From NCBI GenBank assembly GCA_002435865.1, contig DIWV01000007.1, forward strand, positions 389,450 to 453,449: 64,000 nt of DNA, read 5' to 3'. The notes beneath the pieces are model-generated. The model was not told the origin of the DNA and made no database searches. It was given only the letters and a program-made list of their open reading frames with translations. The stretch comes from Cloacimonetes bacterium UBA6097 (GTDB lineage Bacteria; Cloacimonadota; Cloacimonadia; Cloacimonadales; Cloacimonadaceae). The number at the start of each line of letters is the position of its first letter. Positions within the stretch are counted from its first letter, which is position 1. The position numbers were made by a program, and so were the translations under genes. Below are positions 8,217 to 17,631 of the stretch, piece by piece.

Positions 8217-10436
8217 TTAGAAATATTCTTTCTTACACTTGGGGCATTCTTTGAATTCGCCGTGCTCTTTGCTGTATTTCTCATACAGAAAAGGACTATC
8301 ACATTCTGTGCAATGAATGGGGACGGGTTTATTGTTGGAAATCCATTTACAGGCAGGATAAGTGGAACATGAATAGAAAGGTTTCCCCTTTTTGGAACTG
8401 CGCTTCACCACTTCACCATTGCCGCATTCAGGACACTTGACGCCTAAGCTCACTGAACGTGAATACTTGCACTTGGGATAATTGGAACAGGCAATGAATT
8501 CTCCGAATCTACCTTTTCGTAGAAGCAGCGGACTACCGCAGTCAGGACATTTCTCATCCAGTTCTTCAGGGACAACTATATGGATAACCCCGTTGGCATC
8601 TTTGGTAAAGTTCTTGATGTTTTTGCAGTCAGGAAACCTGTTGCAGGATAGAAATTGCTTCTTCCTTGCCCACTTGATAACCATGTGACCTTCTTTACAA
8701 ACATCACAGACAATGTCAGTTTCTTCCTGCATGTCTTTCTTCTCTTGTTTAACATCCACAAGTCCGATTAATTTGAGCAGCTGTTCATAATACTGCTTGA
8801 TGAGTTTATGCCAGATGACTTTGCCATACTCCACTTCATCCAGCTTGGTTTCCATCTCCGCAGTGAATTTTACATTAAAGATTGCATCAAACTTATCTAC
8901 CAGAAAGCGGTTTACCTGTATGCCCAAATCGGTTGGAATAAAGGATTTCTTTTCCATGGCAACGTATTTTCTGGTGCGGATGGTTGTAATAATTGCAGCA
9001 TAGGTACTTGGTCTGCCAATGCCTTTTGCTTCCAGCTCTTTTATCAGGGAAGCTTCTGTAAAGCGTGATGGGGGAGAAGTGAAATGCTGGCTTGGGATAA
9101 AAGGTTCATACAGTAATGCAGTCTCTGGTTTGTAGCCGTCAGCAATCTTTTCTCCGATCGGGAAGTTGTAATATGGCCAGGCTTTCATGAATCCATCATC
9201 CTCAACTTCATTTCCTGAAGCTGTAAATCCTGCTTCTCCGATGCTTATCTTTACTTCTGTATTCTTCAGTTTCAAAGGCTTCATCTGGGTTGCAATAAAT
9301 CTCTGCCAGATTAATGTATAAAGCTTCATCTGCTCTTTATTGAGGAATTTGGCAATTGACTCGGGAGTCTTGAACGGATCAGTCGGACGAATAGCTTCAT
9401 GTGCATCCTGGGCATTGCTTTTATTCTTGTAATGACGAACGGATTTATGCACATATTCGCTGCCAAAGCGTTCTTCAATCAGTTTGCGACAGGAGTAGTT
9501 TGCTTCTTCGGATGTGCGTAGTGAATCGGTTCTCATATAAGTGATTAAACCGCTTCTTTCACCGCCCATGTCCACACCTTCGTAAAGTTCCTGCGCCACA
9601 GACATGGTCTTATTAGCTGTCATGTTCAGCAGCCTGGATGCATCCTGCTGCAATGTGCTGGTGATGAATGCCGGATATGGTTCCACGGAACGTACTTTAT
9701 CAGTACGCATTAGAAGTTTGGCATCTTTCCCATCGATTGATTTTATTATTCCTGAAGCAAGTTCCTGGTTTTCAATCTCAGCTTTTTTGCCTTGCCAGGT
9801 ATCCAGCGTTCCCTTGAATGAAGGCAGCTTGTCTTTGTAAAAATTAGTTTCTATCTTCCAGAATTCTTTGGGAACAAAGCTTTGTATTTCAGCTTCACGT
9901 TCGCAAATTAACCTAAGAGCAACAGATTGCACTCTGCCTGCACTTAAATCTTTAGAGATTACACGCCAGAGCATCGGACTAATTAAATAACCAACAAATC
10001 TGTCCAGGATGCGTCTTGCCTGCTGGGCATCTACTTTCTGCATGTCTATAGCACCTGCATGCGAAATAGAGTCCTGGATTGCTGTTTTGGTGATTTCATT
10101 GAATACTATGCGGTGTACAGGTTTATCACCAATTTCCTTTTTCAAAACCTGCTCAAGATGCCAGGCAATAGCTTCTCCTTCTCTGTCATGGTCGCTGGCA
10201 AGATAAACTGCATTTGCCTTGCCGACTGCATCTTTAAGAGCTTCGATTACCTTTTTCTTTTTTGTATCAACTATATACTTGGGTGCAAAATCTTTCTCAA
10301 TGTTAATTCCCATTTCTTTGGAAGGCAAGTCTCTGATGTGACCCATAGAAGCTTTTACATCAAACTTATGGTCCAGGAATTTGCTGATTGTATTGGCTTT
10401 GGCAGGTGATTCTACTATGATTAGTCCTTTTGACAT
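8217..10436 (-). CDS. topA: DNA topoisomerase I
   Basis: 739 residues, type IA topoisomerase that relaxes negative supercoils by single-strand passage. The N-terminal TOPRIM domain shows 'LIIVESPAKANTISKFL' and 'DHDREGEAIAWHL'. The active-site Tyr300 lies in 'LITYMRTDSLR', with 'GIGRPSTYA' further on. The C-terminus carries four zinc-ribbon modules beginning CDVC, CPDC, CPEC and CTEC, each with a second Cys pair, which bind single-stranded DNA. ATG at 10436 follows GGAGATAGA. The gene lies 15 bp downstream of secA on the same strand. Confidence 0.97.
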   Translation of the reverse strand: MSKGLIIVESPAKANTISKFLDHKFDVKASMGHIRDLPSKEMGINIEKDFAPKYIVDTKKKKVIEALKDAVGKANAVYLASDHDREGEAIAWHLEQVLKKEIGDKPVHRIVFNEITKTAIQDSISHAGAIDMQKVDAQQARRILDRFVGYLISPMLWRVISKDLSAGRVQSVALRLICEREAEIQSFVPKEFWKIETNFYKDKLPSFKGTLDTWQGKKAEIENQELASGIIKSIDGKDAKLLMRTDKVRSVEPYPAFITSTLQQDASRLLNMTANKTMSVAQELYEGVDMGGERSGLITYMRTDSLRTSEEANYSCRKLIEERFGSEYVHKSVRHYKNKSNAQDAHEAIRPTDPFKTPESIAKFLNKEQMKLYTLIWQRFIATQMKPLKLKNTEVKISIGEAGFTASGNEVEDDGFMKAWPYYNFPIGEKIADGYKPETALLYEPFIPSQHFTSPPSRFTEASLIKELEAKGIGRPSTYAAIITTIRTRKYVAMEKKSFIPTDLGIQVNRFLVDKFDAIFNVKFTAEMETKLDEVEYGKVIWHKLIKQYYEQLLKLIGLVDVKQEKKDMQEETDIVCDVCKEGHMVIKWARKKQFLSCNRFPDCKNIKNFTKDANGVIHIVVPEELDEKCPDCGSPLLLRKGRFGEFIACSNYPKCKYSRSVSLGVKCPECGNGEVVKRSSKKGKPFYSCSTYPACKWISNNKPVPIHCTECDSPFLYEKYSKEHGEFKECPKCKKEYF

Positions 10437-10451
10437 TCTATCTCCAATCTG

Positions 10452-13400
10452 TTATTCTTTATCGAGGAATTCCATCTTTCCACAGCATTTCTTATATTTT
10501 TTACCGCTTCCGCAAGGGCAGGGATCATTTCTTCCGACCTTGGCTTCCACGGTAACAGGTCTGCCTTTTGGTGCCTGACCCATTTCTTCCGGTGGCGCAG
10601 GATGCTGGGGATTATTCTGTTCCATTGTTTCCTGAGCATGTAAAAAGGCATTAAGTTCATCATGGCTCATATTAGCATTCTGCAGCATGCTCTGGAGTTG
10701 TTCCTGTGAAAGGATATAGGTTGTAAAAACTTTTCTGGTAACATTCTCCTGGATGCGTTCTATGAGATTCTGGAATAGGTCAAACGATTCTCTTTTGTAT
10801 TCTATCAGAGGGTCTTTATTGGCATAAGCCCTCAGGTGTATACCGTCTTTGAGTAAATCCATCTCATGCAGATGGTCACGCCACTCGGTATCAACCACTT
10901 CCAGTAAAGAGCGTCGTTCTATATCACGCATCATCTCTTCACCAACACGCTTCTCTTTTTCTGTATAGGCATTCTTCAAAACATCATTCAGTTCATCTGA
11001 TAGTATAATCTTATTTAAGCGGTCGCTTTTTAACTGTTCAGGAGTGATAATAACGTTCAGTCCAGTTTTAAACCAGTTGCAGAGTCTTTCAAGATTGAAG
11101 TCTTCAGGATAAGTACCTTCCGGAATGTATGTATTTATAATATTTTCAAGGCAATCTTCCATCATTTCCATAATTTCATTCTTCATGCTGAAACCTTTGA
11201 GTACGTTCCTGCGGTAAGAATAGATAACTTCTCTTTGCTGGTTCATTACTTCATCATACTTTAACAGGTTTTTACGTATTTCAAAGTTGTGCTCTTCCAC
11301 ACGCTTCTGTGCACGTTCCACAGCTTTTGTCATCCATGGATGCCTGATAGCATCACCGGGTTTGATACCCATCTTTATCATCATTGGTGCCATGCGGTCT
11401 GAACCAAAAAGCCTCATCAGGTCATCTTCCAGAGAAAGATAGAATCTGCTGGTACCAGGATCGCCCTGCCTGCCTGCACGTCCACGCAGCTGTCTGTCTA
11501 TACGCCTGCTTTCGTGCCGTTCACTACCTATAACATGCAGTCCGTCAATAATAAATCCATAGGGATTTTCATTGTTTATTGATTTGGACACTCCACGGTA
11601 TTCCTCTGAAAGTTGGGTAACAACACTTTGTCCAAGTTTGATATCTGTTCCACGACCTGCCATATTGGTAGCTATAGTAACTGCTCCGGGTTGTCCGGCT
11701 CCCGTAATAATTTCAGCTTCACGTTCGTGTTGCTTGGCATTTAAAACGTTATGGGCAATGCCCTTGCGCCTGAGCAAGCGTCCGATAATCTCTGATACTT
11801 CCACACTTACAGTTCCCACTAATACAGGTTTCTTCTTTTCATGCCAGTAAGATATTTCGTCTATAATTGCCTGATATTTTTCATTCTTGGTTAGATAAAT
11901 CACGTCATCGTGGTCAATTCTTGTTACAGGAACATTAGTCGGGATTGCCATTACGCCCAGTTTATAGATTTCCATAAACTCTGATTCTTCCGTAACAGCT
12001 GTGCCTGTCATACCTGCCAGCTTTTCATACATACGGAAATAATTCTGCAGCGTAACTGTTGCCAAAGTCTGGGTTCCTGCTTCTATTTTTACATTTTCCT
12101 TAGCTTCCAAAGCCTGGTGCAAACCATCAGAAAATCTTCTGCCCGGCATCTGACGTCCTGTAAATTCATCTACAATTACAACTTTATTATCCAGAATTAC
12201 ATATTCTACATTGTTCTCGAATAAGGAATAAGCCCTGAGCAACTGACTGATGTTATGTAACCTTTCACTCTTATCCATAAAAGCATTAGTAATCTTTTCC
12301 TTACGGGCAGCCTTTTGTTCAGGAGATAAATTGTCATCATTGTCAACCTTTTCCAACATCTCATCAAGGCTGTCCACAAGGAACAAATCCTTATCCAATC
12401 TGGAAAGCAGGTCACGTCCTTTATCACAAAGGTCAACACTGTTTTGCTTTTCTTCCACGACGTAGTATAAATCGTTATCCAGAACGTGCATCTTTTTATC
12501 ACGAATGTAAACACCCTCTGTATCAAGACACAGTTTCTTGAGTTCGCCATCCTGCATCAGCTTGGCAAAAGCTTTATTTTTGGGAGCTGCACGCTGGATT
12601 AAAAGCAGGTTTCTGCCAAGTCTGTCCAGATCTGGATTATTACTATCTTCACGGGTATCTTCCCTGATTTCTCCCAGTATTCTTTGCACAAGAGAGTTTT
12701 GCATAGAAACGAGTTGTTGGATACTCGGTTTTAATTCCGGATAGAAGTTTTTATCCTGAGCAATTTGTCCGCTTATGATTAAAGGAGTCCTGGCTTCGTC
12801 AATCAGGATACTGTCAACTTCGTCCACAATTGCAAAATAGAAATCCCTCTGCACTAACTGGTCCGGCTTAACTGCCATATTATCACGCAGGTAATCGAAT
12901 CCGTATTCACTATTCATACCATAGGTTACATCACAGCTGTAAGCTTCTTTACGCTGGGAAAAGTCCAAACCTGTGGTAATGCAGCCAACAGTTAAATCGT
13001 GAAATTGGTAAACAGGACTCATCCATTCGGAGTCACGCATAGCAAGGTAATCATTGACGGTAACAAGGTGAACACCTCTGCCAACTAATGCATTGAGGAA
13101 AAAGGGTAAGACTGCAACCAGTGTTTTACCTTCACCGGTAGCCATTTCTGCAATCATACCATCATGCAGGGCAATTCCACCGATTAGCTGAACGTCAAAG
13201 GGAACCATGTTCCATTCAACTTCGTGTCCCCTGACTTCATATTTAAACCCCACCAGTCTCCTGCAAGTATCTTTAACAATTGCATAAACTTCCGGGAGGT
13301 AATCATCCAGAGTGTCTTTGGTGAGCTTTTTCAGTTCCTTTTTTGTACGGTCTATATCATTATCAAGCCGGTTGCGTTCCGTTTCATCTTCTTCTTCACG

Positions 13401-13616
13401 GTACTTTTGCTCAAATTCTGCCAGTTCTTCTCTGAGGGGCTGGAGTTTGTCTTTTATTTCTTCTTTTATTTGTTTTGTTCTTTCTTTTAATTGTTCATCG
13501 CTATAATCAGCCAGACCTTCGTAGATTTCATTGATATCATCCACAATGGGCAGATACTTTTTCATTTCTTTGGTTGATTTATCGCTGAACAGGGAGCGCA
13601 GTAATTTCTCTAACAT
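10452..13616 (-). CDS. secA: Preprotein translocase ATPase SecA
   Basis: 1054 residues. Start at 13616 (MLEKLLRSLF) with AAAGGA upstream; 19 extra upstream codons lack a ribosome site. Walker A 'MATGEGKT' near residue 160, 'DEVDSILIDEARTPLIISG' near 265, motor region 'TNMAGRGTDIKLG' and 'QLRGRAGRQGDPG', and a C-terminal zinc motif CPCGSGKKYKKCC that binds SecB or ribosomes. It drives unfolded proteins through SecYEG, including the sorting-domain cargo encoded here. Relative to E. coli SecA it has about 120 extra residues between the 'DEART' box and 'VDEFTGRQMPGRR', as I recall for Bacteroidetes SecA. An exact TTGACA sits at 13681-13686, minus strand. Confidence 0.98.
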   Translation of the reverse strand: MLEKLLRSLFSDKSTKEMKKYLPIVDDINEIYEGLADYSDEQLKERTKQIKEEIKDKLQPLREELAEFEQKYREEEDETERNRLDNDIDRTKKELKKLTKDTLDDYLPEVYAIVKDTCRRLVGFKYEVRGHEVEWNMVPFDVQLIGGIALHDGMIAEMATGEGKTLVAVLPFFLNALVGRGVHLVTVNDYLAMRDSEWMSPVYQFHDLTVGCITTGLDFSQRKEAYSCDVTYGMNSEYGFDYLRDNMAVKPDQLVQRDFYFAIVDEVDSILIDEARTPLIISGQIAQDKNFYPELKPSIQQLVSMQNSLVQRILGEIREDTREDSNNPDLDRLGRNLLLIQRAAPKNKAFAKLMQDGELKKLCLDTEGVYIRDKKMHVLDNDLYYVVEEKQNSVDLCDKGRDLLSRLDKDLFLVDSLDEMLEKVDNDDNLSPEQKAARKEKITNAFMDKSERLHNISQLLRAYSLFENNVEYVILDNKVVIVDEFTGRQMPGRRFSDGLHQALEAKENVKIEAGTQTLATVTLQNYFRMYEKLAGMTGTAVTEESEFMEIYKLGVMAIPTNVPVTRIDHDDVIYLTKNEKYQAIIDEISYWHEKKKPVLVGTVSVEVSEIIGRLLRRKGIAHNVLNAKQHEREAEIITGAGQPGAVTIATNMAGRGTDIKLGQSVVTQLSEEYRGVSKSINNENPYGFIIDGLHVIGSERHESRRIDRQLRGRAGRQGDPGTSRFYLSLEDDLMRLFGSDRMAPMMIKMGIKPGDAIRHPWMTKAVERAQKRVEEHNFEIRKNLLKYDEVMNQQREVIYSYRRNVLKGFSMKNEIMEMMEDCLENIINTYIPEGTYPEDFNLERLCNWFKTGLNVIITPEQLKSDRLNKIILSDELNDVLKNAYTEKEKRVGEEMMRDIERRSLLEVVDTEWRDHLHEMDLLKDGIHLRAYANKDPLIEYKRESFDLFQNLIERIQENVTRKVFTTYILSQEQLQSMLQNANMSHDELNAFLHAQETMEQNNPQHPAPPEEMGQAPKGRPVTVEAKVGRNDPCPCGSGKKYKKCCGKMEFLDKE

Positions 13617-13729
13617 GTTAATTCCTTTTACTATAAGCCTACTACTTATACACAAAACACCAAAATAAAACACGGTATAGTGTCAAATGAAAATAATCCT
13701 GCAGCAGACTGAAAACTAACTCCAATTGA

Positions 13730-14167
13730 TTAATATAAGAGCTGATTGCCGTAAACGTACCAGTCTGAATTATCATAGATAAAATAGCTCAGGTCACCGT
13801 GTGTATTTGGTTCATCGGAATACACCGTTTCATCCGGATTTTGAAGTTTCATCGTAAAGCTAACGGTTGCTCTGTCATTATGCACATCAATATTTATACT
13901 CTGAAAATCAACCACAAGATATTCATTCATCCTGTCCAGCCACAGTTCCCTGATTTCCCAACGGCTTTGGCCATTATGCAGATAATCGATATGAATATAT
14001 TGCATCAGGGTATCAATATCATGGTCATTATATGCTTTTTCTATATTGTACATAATTGCATTAATCCGTGTTTCGTCATAATTGTCAGAAGTCGGACTTT
14101 TACAGCCAATGATTAACATATTTATCACAAACACAATGACAACAAAGCATCTTAGTATTTTCTTCAT
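13730..14167 (-). CDS. Small lipoprotein, possible NTF2-like fold
   Basis: 145 residues. Signal sequence with lipobox 'IIGC', lipidated Cys at 22, so membrane-anchored. The mature part starts with helices ('IEKAYNDHDIDTLMQYIHIDYL') and continues as alternating strands ('VDFQSINIDVHNDRATVSFTMKL', 'WYVYGNQ'), the pattern of SnoaL/NTF2-like domains. The family match is by pattern only. No strong ribosome site precedes the ATG at 14167. It follows the methyltransferase gene on the same strand by 33 bp. Confidence 0.75.
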   Translation of the reverse strand: MKKILRCFVVIVFVINMLIIGCKSPTSDNYDETRINAIMYNIEKAYNDHDIDTLMQYIHIDYLHNGQSRWEIRELWLDRMNEYLVVDFQSINIDVHNDRATVSFTMKLQNPDETVYSDEPNTHGDLSYFIYDNSDWYVYGNQLLY

Positions 14168-14200
14168 AATTTACAATCAGTCCACTCTATATACTATGAT

Positions 14201-15541
14201 TCATAAATATAACTTCACAACAGTTTCTATATGCCAGGTCTGGGGAAACATATCAAAAGGTGTGATTTCTTTCACTTTATAACCTTTTTCGATGAGGATT
14301 TTTATATCTCTGACCAGGGTCATAGGATTGCAGCTGACATACAATATTTGAGGAATCTTATGTTCTGCGACTGATAGTAATGAATCTGTATCCACACCTT
14401 TTCTGGGGGGATCCAAAACCACTGCAGAAAACTTGTGCTTCTGTATCAGAGCAGGCAATAAGTCTTCAACTTTACCAAGATGAAAAGAAGCGTTCCCGAT
14501 TTTGTTCAATTCCTGATTATACTCCGCATCAGAAATTGCTTCAGCCACTTCTTCAATTCCATGAACCTGTTTAACTTTGGCAGCCAAATACAAACCGATA
14601 CTGCCAATGCCGCAAAAAGCATCCAGGACAACATCATCAGCAGTCAGATTATCCATTAAGTATGAATACATTATTTCAGTTGTTGCGCTGTTAATCTGTA
14701 AAAAGCTTTTATAATGCAGCCTGATTTTTACCCCATTAGAGACATCATTCAGAAACGGACTACCAAATAAAATTTTATCTTTTTCACCCAGGATAACATT
14801 GCCTATAGACGGATTAATGTTTTGGATTATACCTTTTATCTGTGGGAACCGCACTGTCATTGTGCGGATAAACTGTTTTGTGAAAGGAAATTTGCTTCCT
14901 TTTGTAACCAGCACCAGCAGGATTTCGTCCTGTTCTTTATTGATGCGGATACCCACATGGCGTAGAATACCGTTGTGTGTCTTTTCATTATATGGTTCCA
15001 GTTTTACCTGATGAGCAAACAGGGTAATCTCAGCCAGGATTTCATCCATAACAGCCGGTTGAAGCAAACATTTTTTGTGAGGAATTACATTATGGCTATA
15101 CTTTTCGTAAATTCCAAAATACAAACCATCTTCATTCTGTCCTGCAGGCAAAAAACTCTTATTCCTGTAATAATGGGGTACAGGAGAAGAGACAGTGCTT
15201 TTAACTTTATCATTCAGGTTTAATGGATGAAAGGTTTGTTTTATTAAATCTGTTTTCCAGTTGAGCTGAGTTTGATACGATGTCATCAGCCAGTCACAGC
15301 CGCCGCAGGCATGATCTCCGCCAAAGGCACTGCAATCAGGTTCTATTCTGTCTTCGGAAGATTTTAGAATCTTTACTGCACTTCCAAAAATAATATCTTT
15401 CTTTTCCAGGCGAATATTTACATCAACAATATCTCCGGGTACGGTAAAAGGTACAAAGACAGCTTTGTTTTCGGCAAAGCCCAGACCATACCCATGCATG
15501 GCTATTTTCTCGATTGTGAGATTTTGGATTATTTTTATCAT
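14201..15541 (-). CDS. rlmD: TrmA/RlmD-family (uracil-5)-methyltransferase
   Basis: 446 residues. N-terminal TRAM-like RNA-binding domain (1-58), iron-sulphur cluster cysteines in 'CSAFGGDHACGGCDW' near 70-85 with a fourth in 'HKKCLLQP', and a C-terminal Rossmann methyltransferase with 'VLDAFCGIGSIGLYLA', 'LDPPRKG' and catalytic Cys in 'ILYVSCNPMTL'. The family transfers a methyl group from S-adenosylmethionine to C5 of uridine in 23S rRNA (RlmD/RlmC) or tRNA (TrmA). The cluster cysteines favour an rRNA enzyme, but the exact target cannot be fixed from sequence, so the symbol is provisional. ATG 15541 has a weak ribosome site. Confidence 0.9.
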   Translation of the reverse strand: MIKIIQNLTIEKIAMHGYGLGFAENKAVFVPFTVPGDIVDVNIRLEKKDIIFGSAVKILKSSEDRIEPDCSAFGGDHACGGCDWLMTSYQTQLNWKTDLIKQTFHPLNLNDKVKSTVSSPVPHYYRNKSFLPAGQNEDGLYFGIYEKYSHNVIPHKKCLLQPAVMDEILAEITLFAHQVKLEPYNEKTHNGILRHVGIRINKEQDEILLVLVTKGSKFPFTKQFIRTMTVRFPQIKGIIQNINPSIGNVILGEKDKILFGSPFLNDVSNGVKIRLHYKSFLQINSATTEIMYSYLMDNLTADDVVLDAFCGIGSIGLYLAAKVKQVHGIEEVAEAISDAEYNQELNKIGNASFHLGKVEDLLPALIQKHKFSAVVLDPPRKGVDTDSLLSVAEHKIPQILYVSCNPMTLVRDIKILIEKGYKVKEITPFDMFPQTWHIETVVKLYL

Positions 15542-15631
15542 CTGAAATAAATTGTAAGATTGGCACTAATTTCTGTTTTCATATTCGTGCCCTTCTTCTT
15601 ATTCTTCGTGTTCTTCGTGTTTGAAAAATTC

Positions 15632-16345
15632 TTACAGAGCTTTTAGCAAAGCCAGTAATCTTAACTTCCAGACCATCCAGGCTGCTTCATAGACAATTTT
15701 GCGTGACATCTTGGAATGACCATCCATTCGTTCTGTAAAGACTATACTGACTTCTTTAAGCTTGAATCCTTTCATCCAGGCTTTGTAATTCATTTCTATC
15801 TGGAAAGAATAACCTTCGGAGCGGATATTATCCAAATCAATTTTTTCCAGCACCTTGCGGTTAAAGCATTTGAATCCGCCTGTAGGATCTTTGACAGGCA
15901 TCCCAGTGATTATCCTCACATATTTTGAGGCAAAATAACTTATCAGCAGGCGTTCAATCGGCCAGTTTATTATATTGATTCCATCACAATACCTTGAACC
16001 AATAACGAGGTCACTATTTTGTGCAGCTTCCAATAGCTTGGGGATATCATCCGGATTATGCGAAAAATCAGCATCCATTTCCATTATATATTCATAACCA
16101 TTCTTCAGGGCATATTTAAACCCTGCTACATAAGCTGAACCCAAACCCAGTTTTCCGGCACGTTTGATAATATGAATCCGGGGTTCATCTGCCATAATCT
16201 GTTCAACAATTGCACCGGTTCCATCGGGAGAATTATCATCAATGATAAGCATTTCGAGGGAATCGTCTTGCCTGAGGACAGCTTTTATCAAACGCGCAAT
16301 GTTTTCTTTTTCATTATAAGTGGGTACAATAATGAGGACTTTCAT
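15632..16345 (-). CDS. Polyprenol-phosphate sugar synthase (GT2, Dpm1-like)
   Basis: 237 residues. GT-A glycosyltransferase: 'VLIIVPTYNEKENIARLI' at the N-terminus, 'LIIDDNSPDGTG' nucleotide site, 'MDADFSHNPDDIPKLL' with the DxD-like metal motif, 'GSRYCDG' and 'KDPTGGFKCFNRKVL'. This pattern is that of dolichol/polyprenol monophosphomannose synthases, which move a sugar from GDP- or UDP-sugar to a lipid carrier at the inner membrane. It lacks the C-terminal transmembrane pair of some relatives. The neighbouring hexapeptide acyltransferase suggests a role in surface glycan or glycolipid synthesis (inference). Confidence 0.9.
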   Translation of the reverse strand: MKVLIIVPTYNEKENIARLIKAVLRQDDSLEMLIIDDNSPDGTGAIVEQIMADEPRIHIIKRAGKLGLGSAYVAGFKYALKNGYEYIMEMDADFSHNPDDIPKLLEAAQNSDLVIGSRYCDGINIINWPIERLLISYFASKYVRIITGMPVKDPTGGFKCFNRKVLEKIDLDNIRSEGYSFQIEMNYKAWMKGFKLKEVSIVFTERMDGHSKMSRKIVYEAAWMVWKLRLLALLKAL

Positions 16346-16407
16346 AATATAACTCCGAATTTCATTAATAAGAACCCTACTCTTTTAGTCAAGAAAATGT
16401 TAAGTTT

Positions 16408-17160
16408 CTACTTATCCAGATTGTTTTTCAAGAGTTGTGCTTCAGCTACTTCACCTACAGGTTTGGCAGGACTTCCGAGCACGATTGTTTCGGGAGGCAC
16501 ATCTTTGCTAATCAGTGATCCACCGGCAACCATTGCGTCTTCATTAATCACTTTTCCCGGAAGGATGGTTGCATTTACACCTATACGTCCACCGGTTTTA
16601 ATTGTTACTCCTTTGAAATGATTAAAACGCTCTTTATCGCGTCCCATATAGTTATCATTGCTGGTTGCCACGCAGGGTGCGATAAAGCAATAGTCTTCAA
16701 CTTTGGAATAAGCGGTAATATAGCAATTTGTTTCAAACTTATTACGGTCTCCGATTGTAACAAAGTTTTCTATAGTGGCATTGCGTCCTATTATATTCAA
16801 AGTACCGATACTAACATTTTCCCGGATGGTTGCCAAATCTGCAATCAGGTTTTTATCTCCGATAACACATTGTGCATAAATAATAACATTAGCTCCGATC
16901 TGGCAATATTCTCCTACTACCGCAGGCTTCATTTCCACTGGTGGCTTAAATATACTTCTGGGAGAAGAAAGAGGTTTTTTGCCGATAATGGTGTTATCAT
17001 CAATCCGGGTTCCTTTGCCTATTTGAGCAAAGGGGTGTATTACTACATTGTGACCAATAATGCAGTCATCCCCAATGACAACATTGTCGCAAATTACCGT
17101 ATTAAAGCCAATTGATACGTTTTTTCCCAGTTGAGCTGTTTCAGATATATGCTGGTTCAT
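16408..17160 (-). CDS. Left-handed beta-helix acyltransferase (hexapeptide repeats)
   Basis: 250 residues from the ATG at 17160, which follows GGAGGAAGA; the frame runs further upstream without a ribosome site. Nearly the whole protein is made of hexapeptide repeats (I/V-G-x-x-x-x; for example 'AQLGKNVSIGFNTVICDNVVIGDDCIIG'), forming the left-handed parallel beta-helix of trimeric acetyl/acyltransferases. The closing 'VAGGSLISKDVPPETIVLGSPAKPV' is standard for WbbJ/LpxA/LpxD-type enzymes. The acceptor is probably a sugar nucleotide or surface glycan, in line with the glycosyltransferase downstream. It lacks the long C-terminal helical domain typical of LpxA. Confidence 0.88.
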   Translation of the reverse strand: MNQHISETAQLGKNVSIGFNTVICDNVVIGDDCIIGHNVVIHPFAQIGKGTRIDDNTIIGKKPLSSPRSIFKPPVEMKPAVVGEYCQIGANVIIYAQCVIGDKNLIADLATIRENVSIGTLNIIGRNATIENFVTIGDRNKFETNCYITAYSKVEDYCFIAPCVATSNDNYMGRDKERFNHFKGVTIKTGGRIGVNATILPGKVINEDAMVAGGSLISKDVPPETIVLGSPAKPVGEVAEAQLLKNNLDK

Positions 17161-17328
17161 TCTTCCTCCAAAAGTAAATCTGAATTGAAGATTTCCGGAG
17201 TTGCGATTTATGACAAGAAAAATCTTTGACATAAATACACACAATCAATAATCTAACATCATTCTCAAAACATCGGTTGCGGGAGCTTTAATTTTTGGAG
17301 CTTTTGCATAATAAAAGGAGTAGTAAAA

Positions 17329-17583
17329 ATGAGACCAGTTTCGTTTCTCTACATTTTTTTTGGGATAGCAGCAATATTTTTTGTATACATGATTACATTA
17401 GGTCAGTTCATGTGGTGGTTTATATTCTATTATGCTCTTATCGGATTTTTAGCTTTACTATGTTTGATGTTTCCAAGGGTCCGCTGGTGGTTTATCCTGG
17501 GATTAATGCTGGGAGTAGTCATATTGATGACGCTTCAGAGACATGAATACCTGCAAAAAGGTAATTCCCGGCTGCCATTCTAA
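17329..17583 (+). CDS. Small membrane protein (84 aa)
   Basis: Not recognised. AAAGGAG precedes the ATG by 7 bases, so it is likely translated. Three hydrophobic stretches by eye (about residues 5-24, 28-46 and 52-66) with many Phe and Trp residues and a short basic/polar tail suggest an inner-membrane protein. It lies 48 bp upstream of the Xer recombinase on the same strand; nothing else indicates a role. Confidence 0.7.
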   Translation: MRPVSFLYIFFGIAAIFFVYMITLGQFMWWFIFYYALIGFLALLCLMFPRVRWWFILGLMLGVVILMTLQRHEYLQKGNSRLPF

Positions 17584-17631
17584 AGCTGCAAACAGGTTGC
17601 TTCCAAAACTGATAGCAAGGGTTTTACCCTG

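Noticed and set aside
10452..13673. SecA starting at 13673
   Set aside because: The extra 19 codons lack a ribosome site and are not part of the family N-terminus; 13616 has AAAGGA upstream.
16618..17115. 165-codon open frame opposite the hexapeptide acyltransferase
   Set aside because: Shadow of a repetitive gene; its repetitive pattern follows from the hexapeptide repeats on the coding strand.
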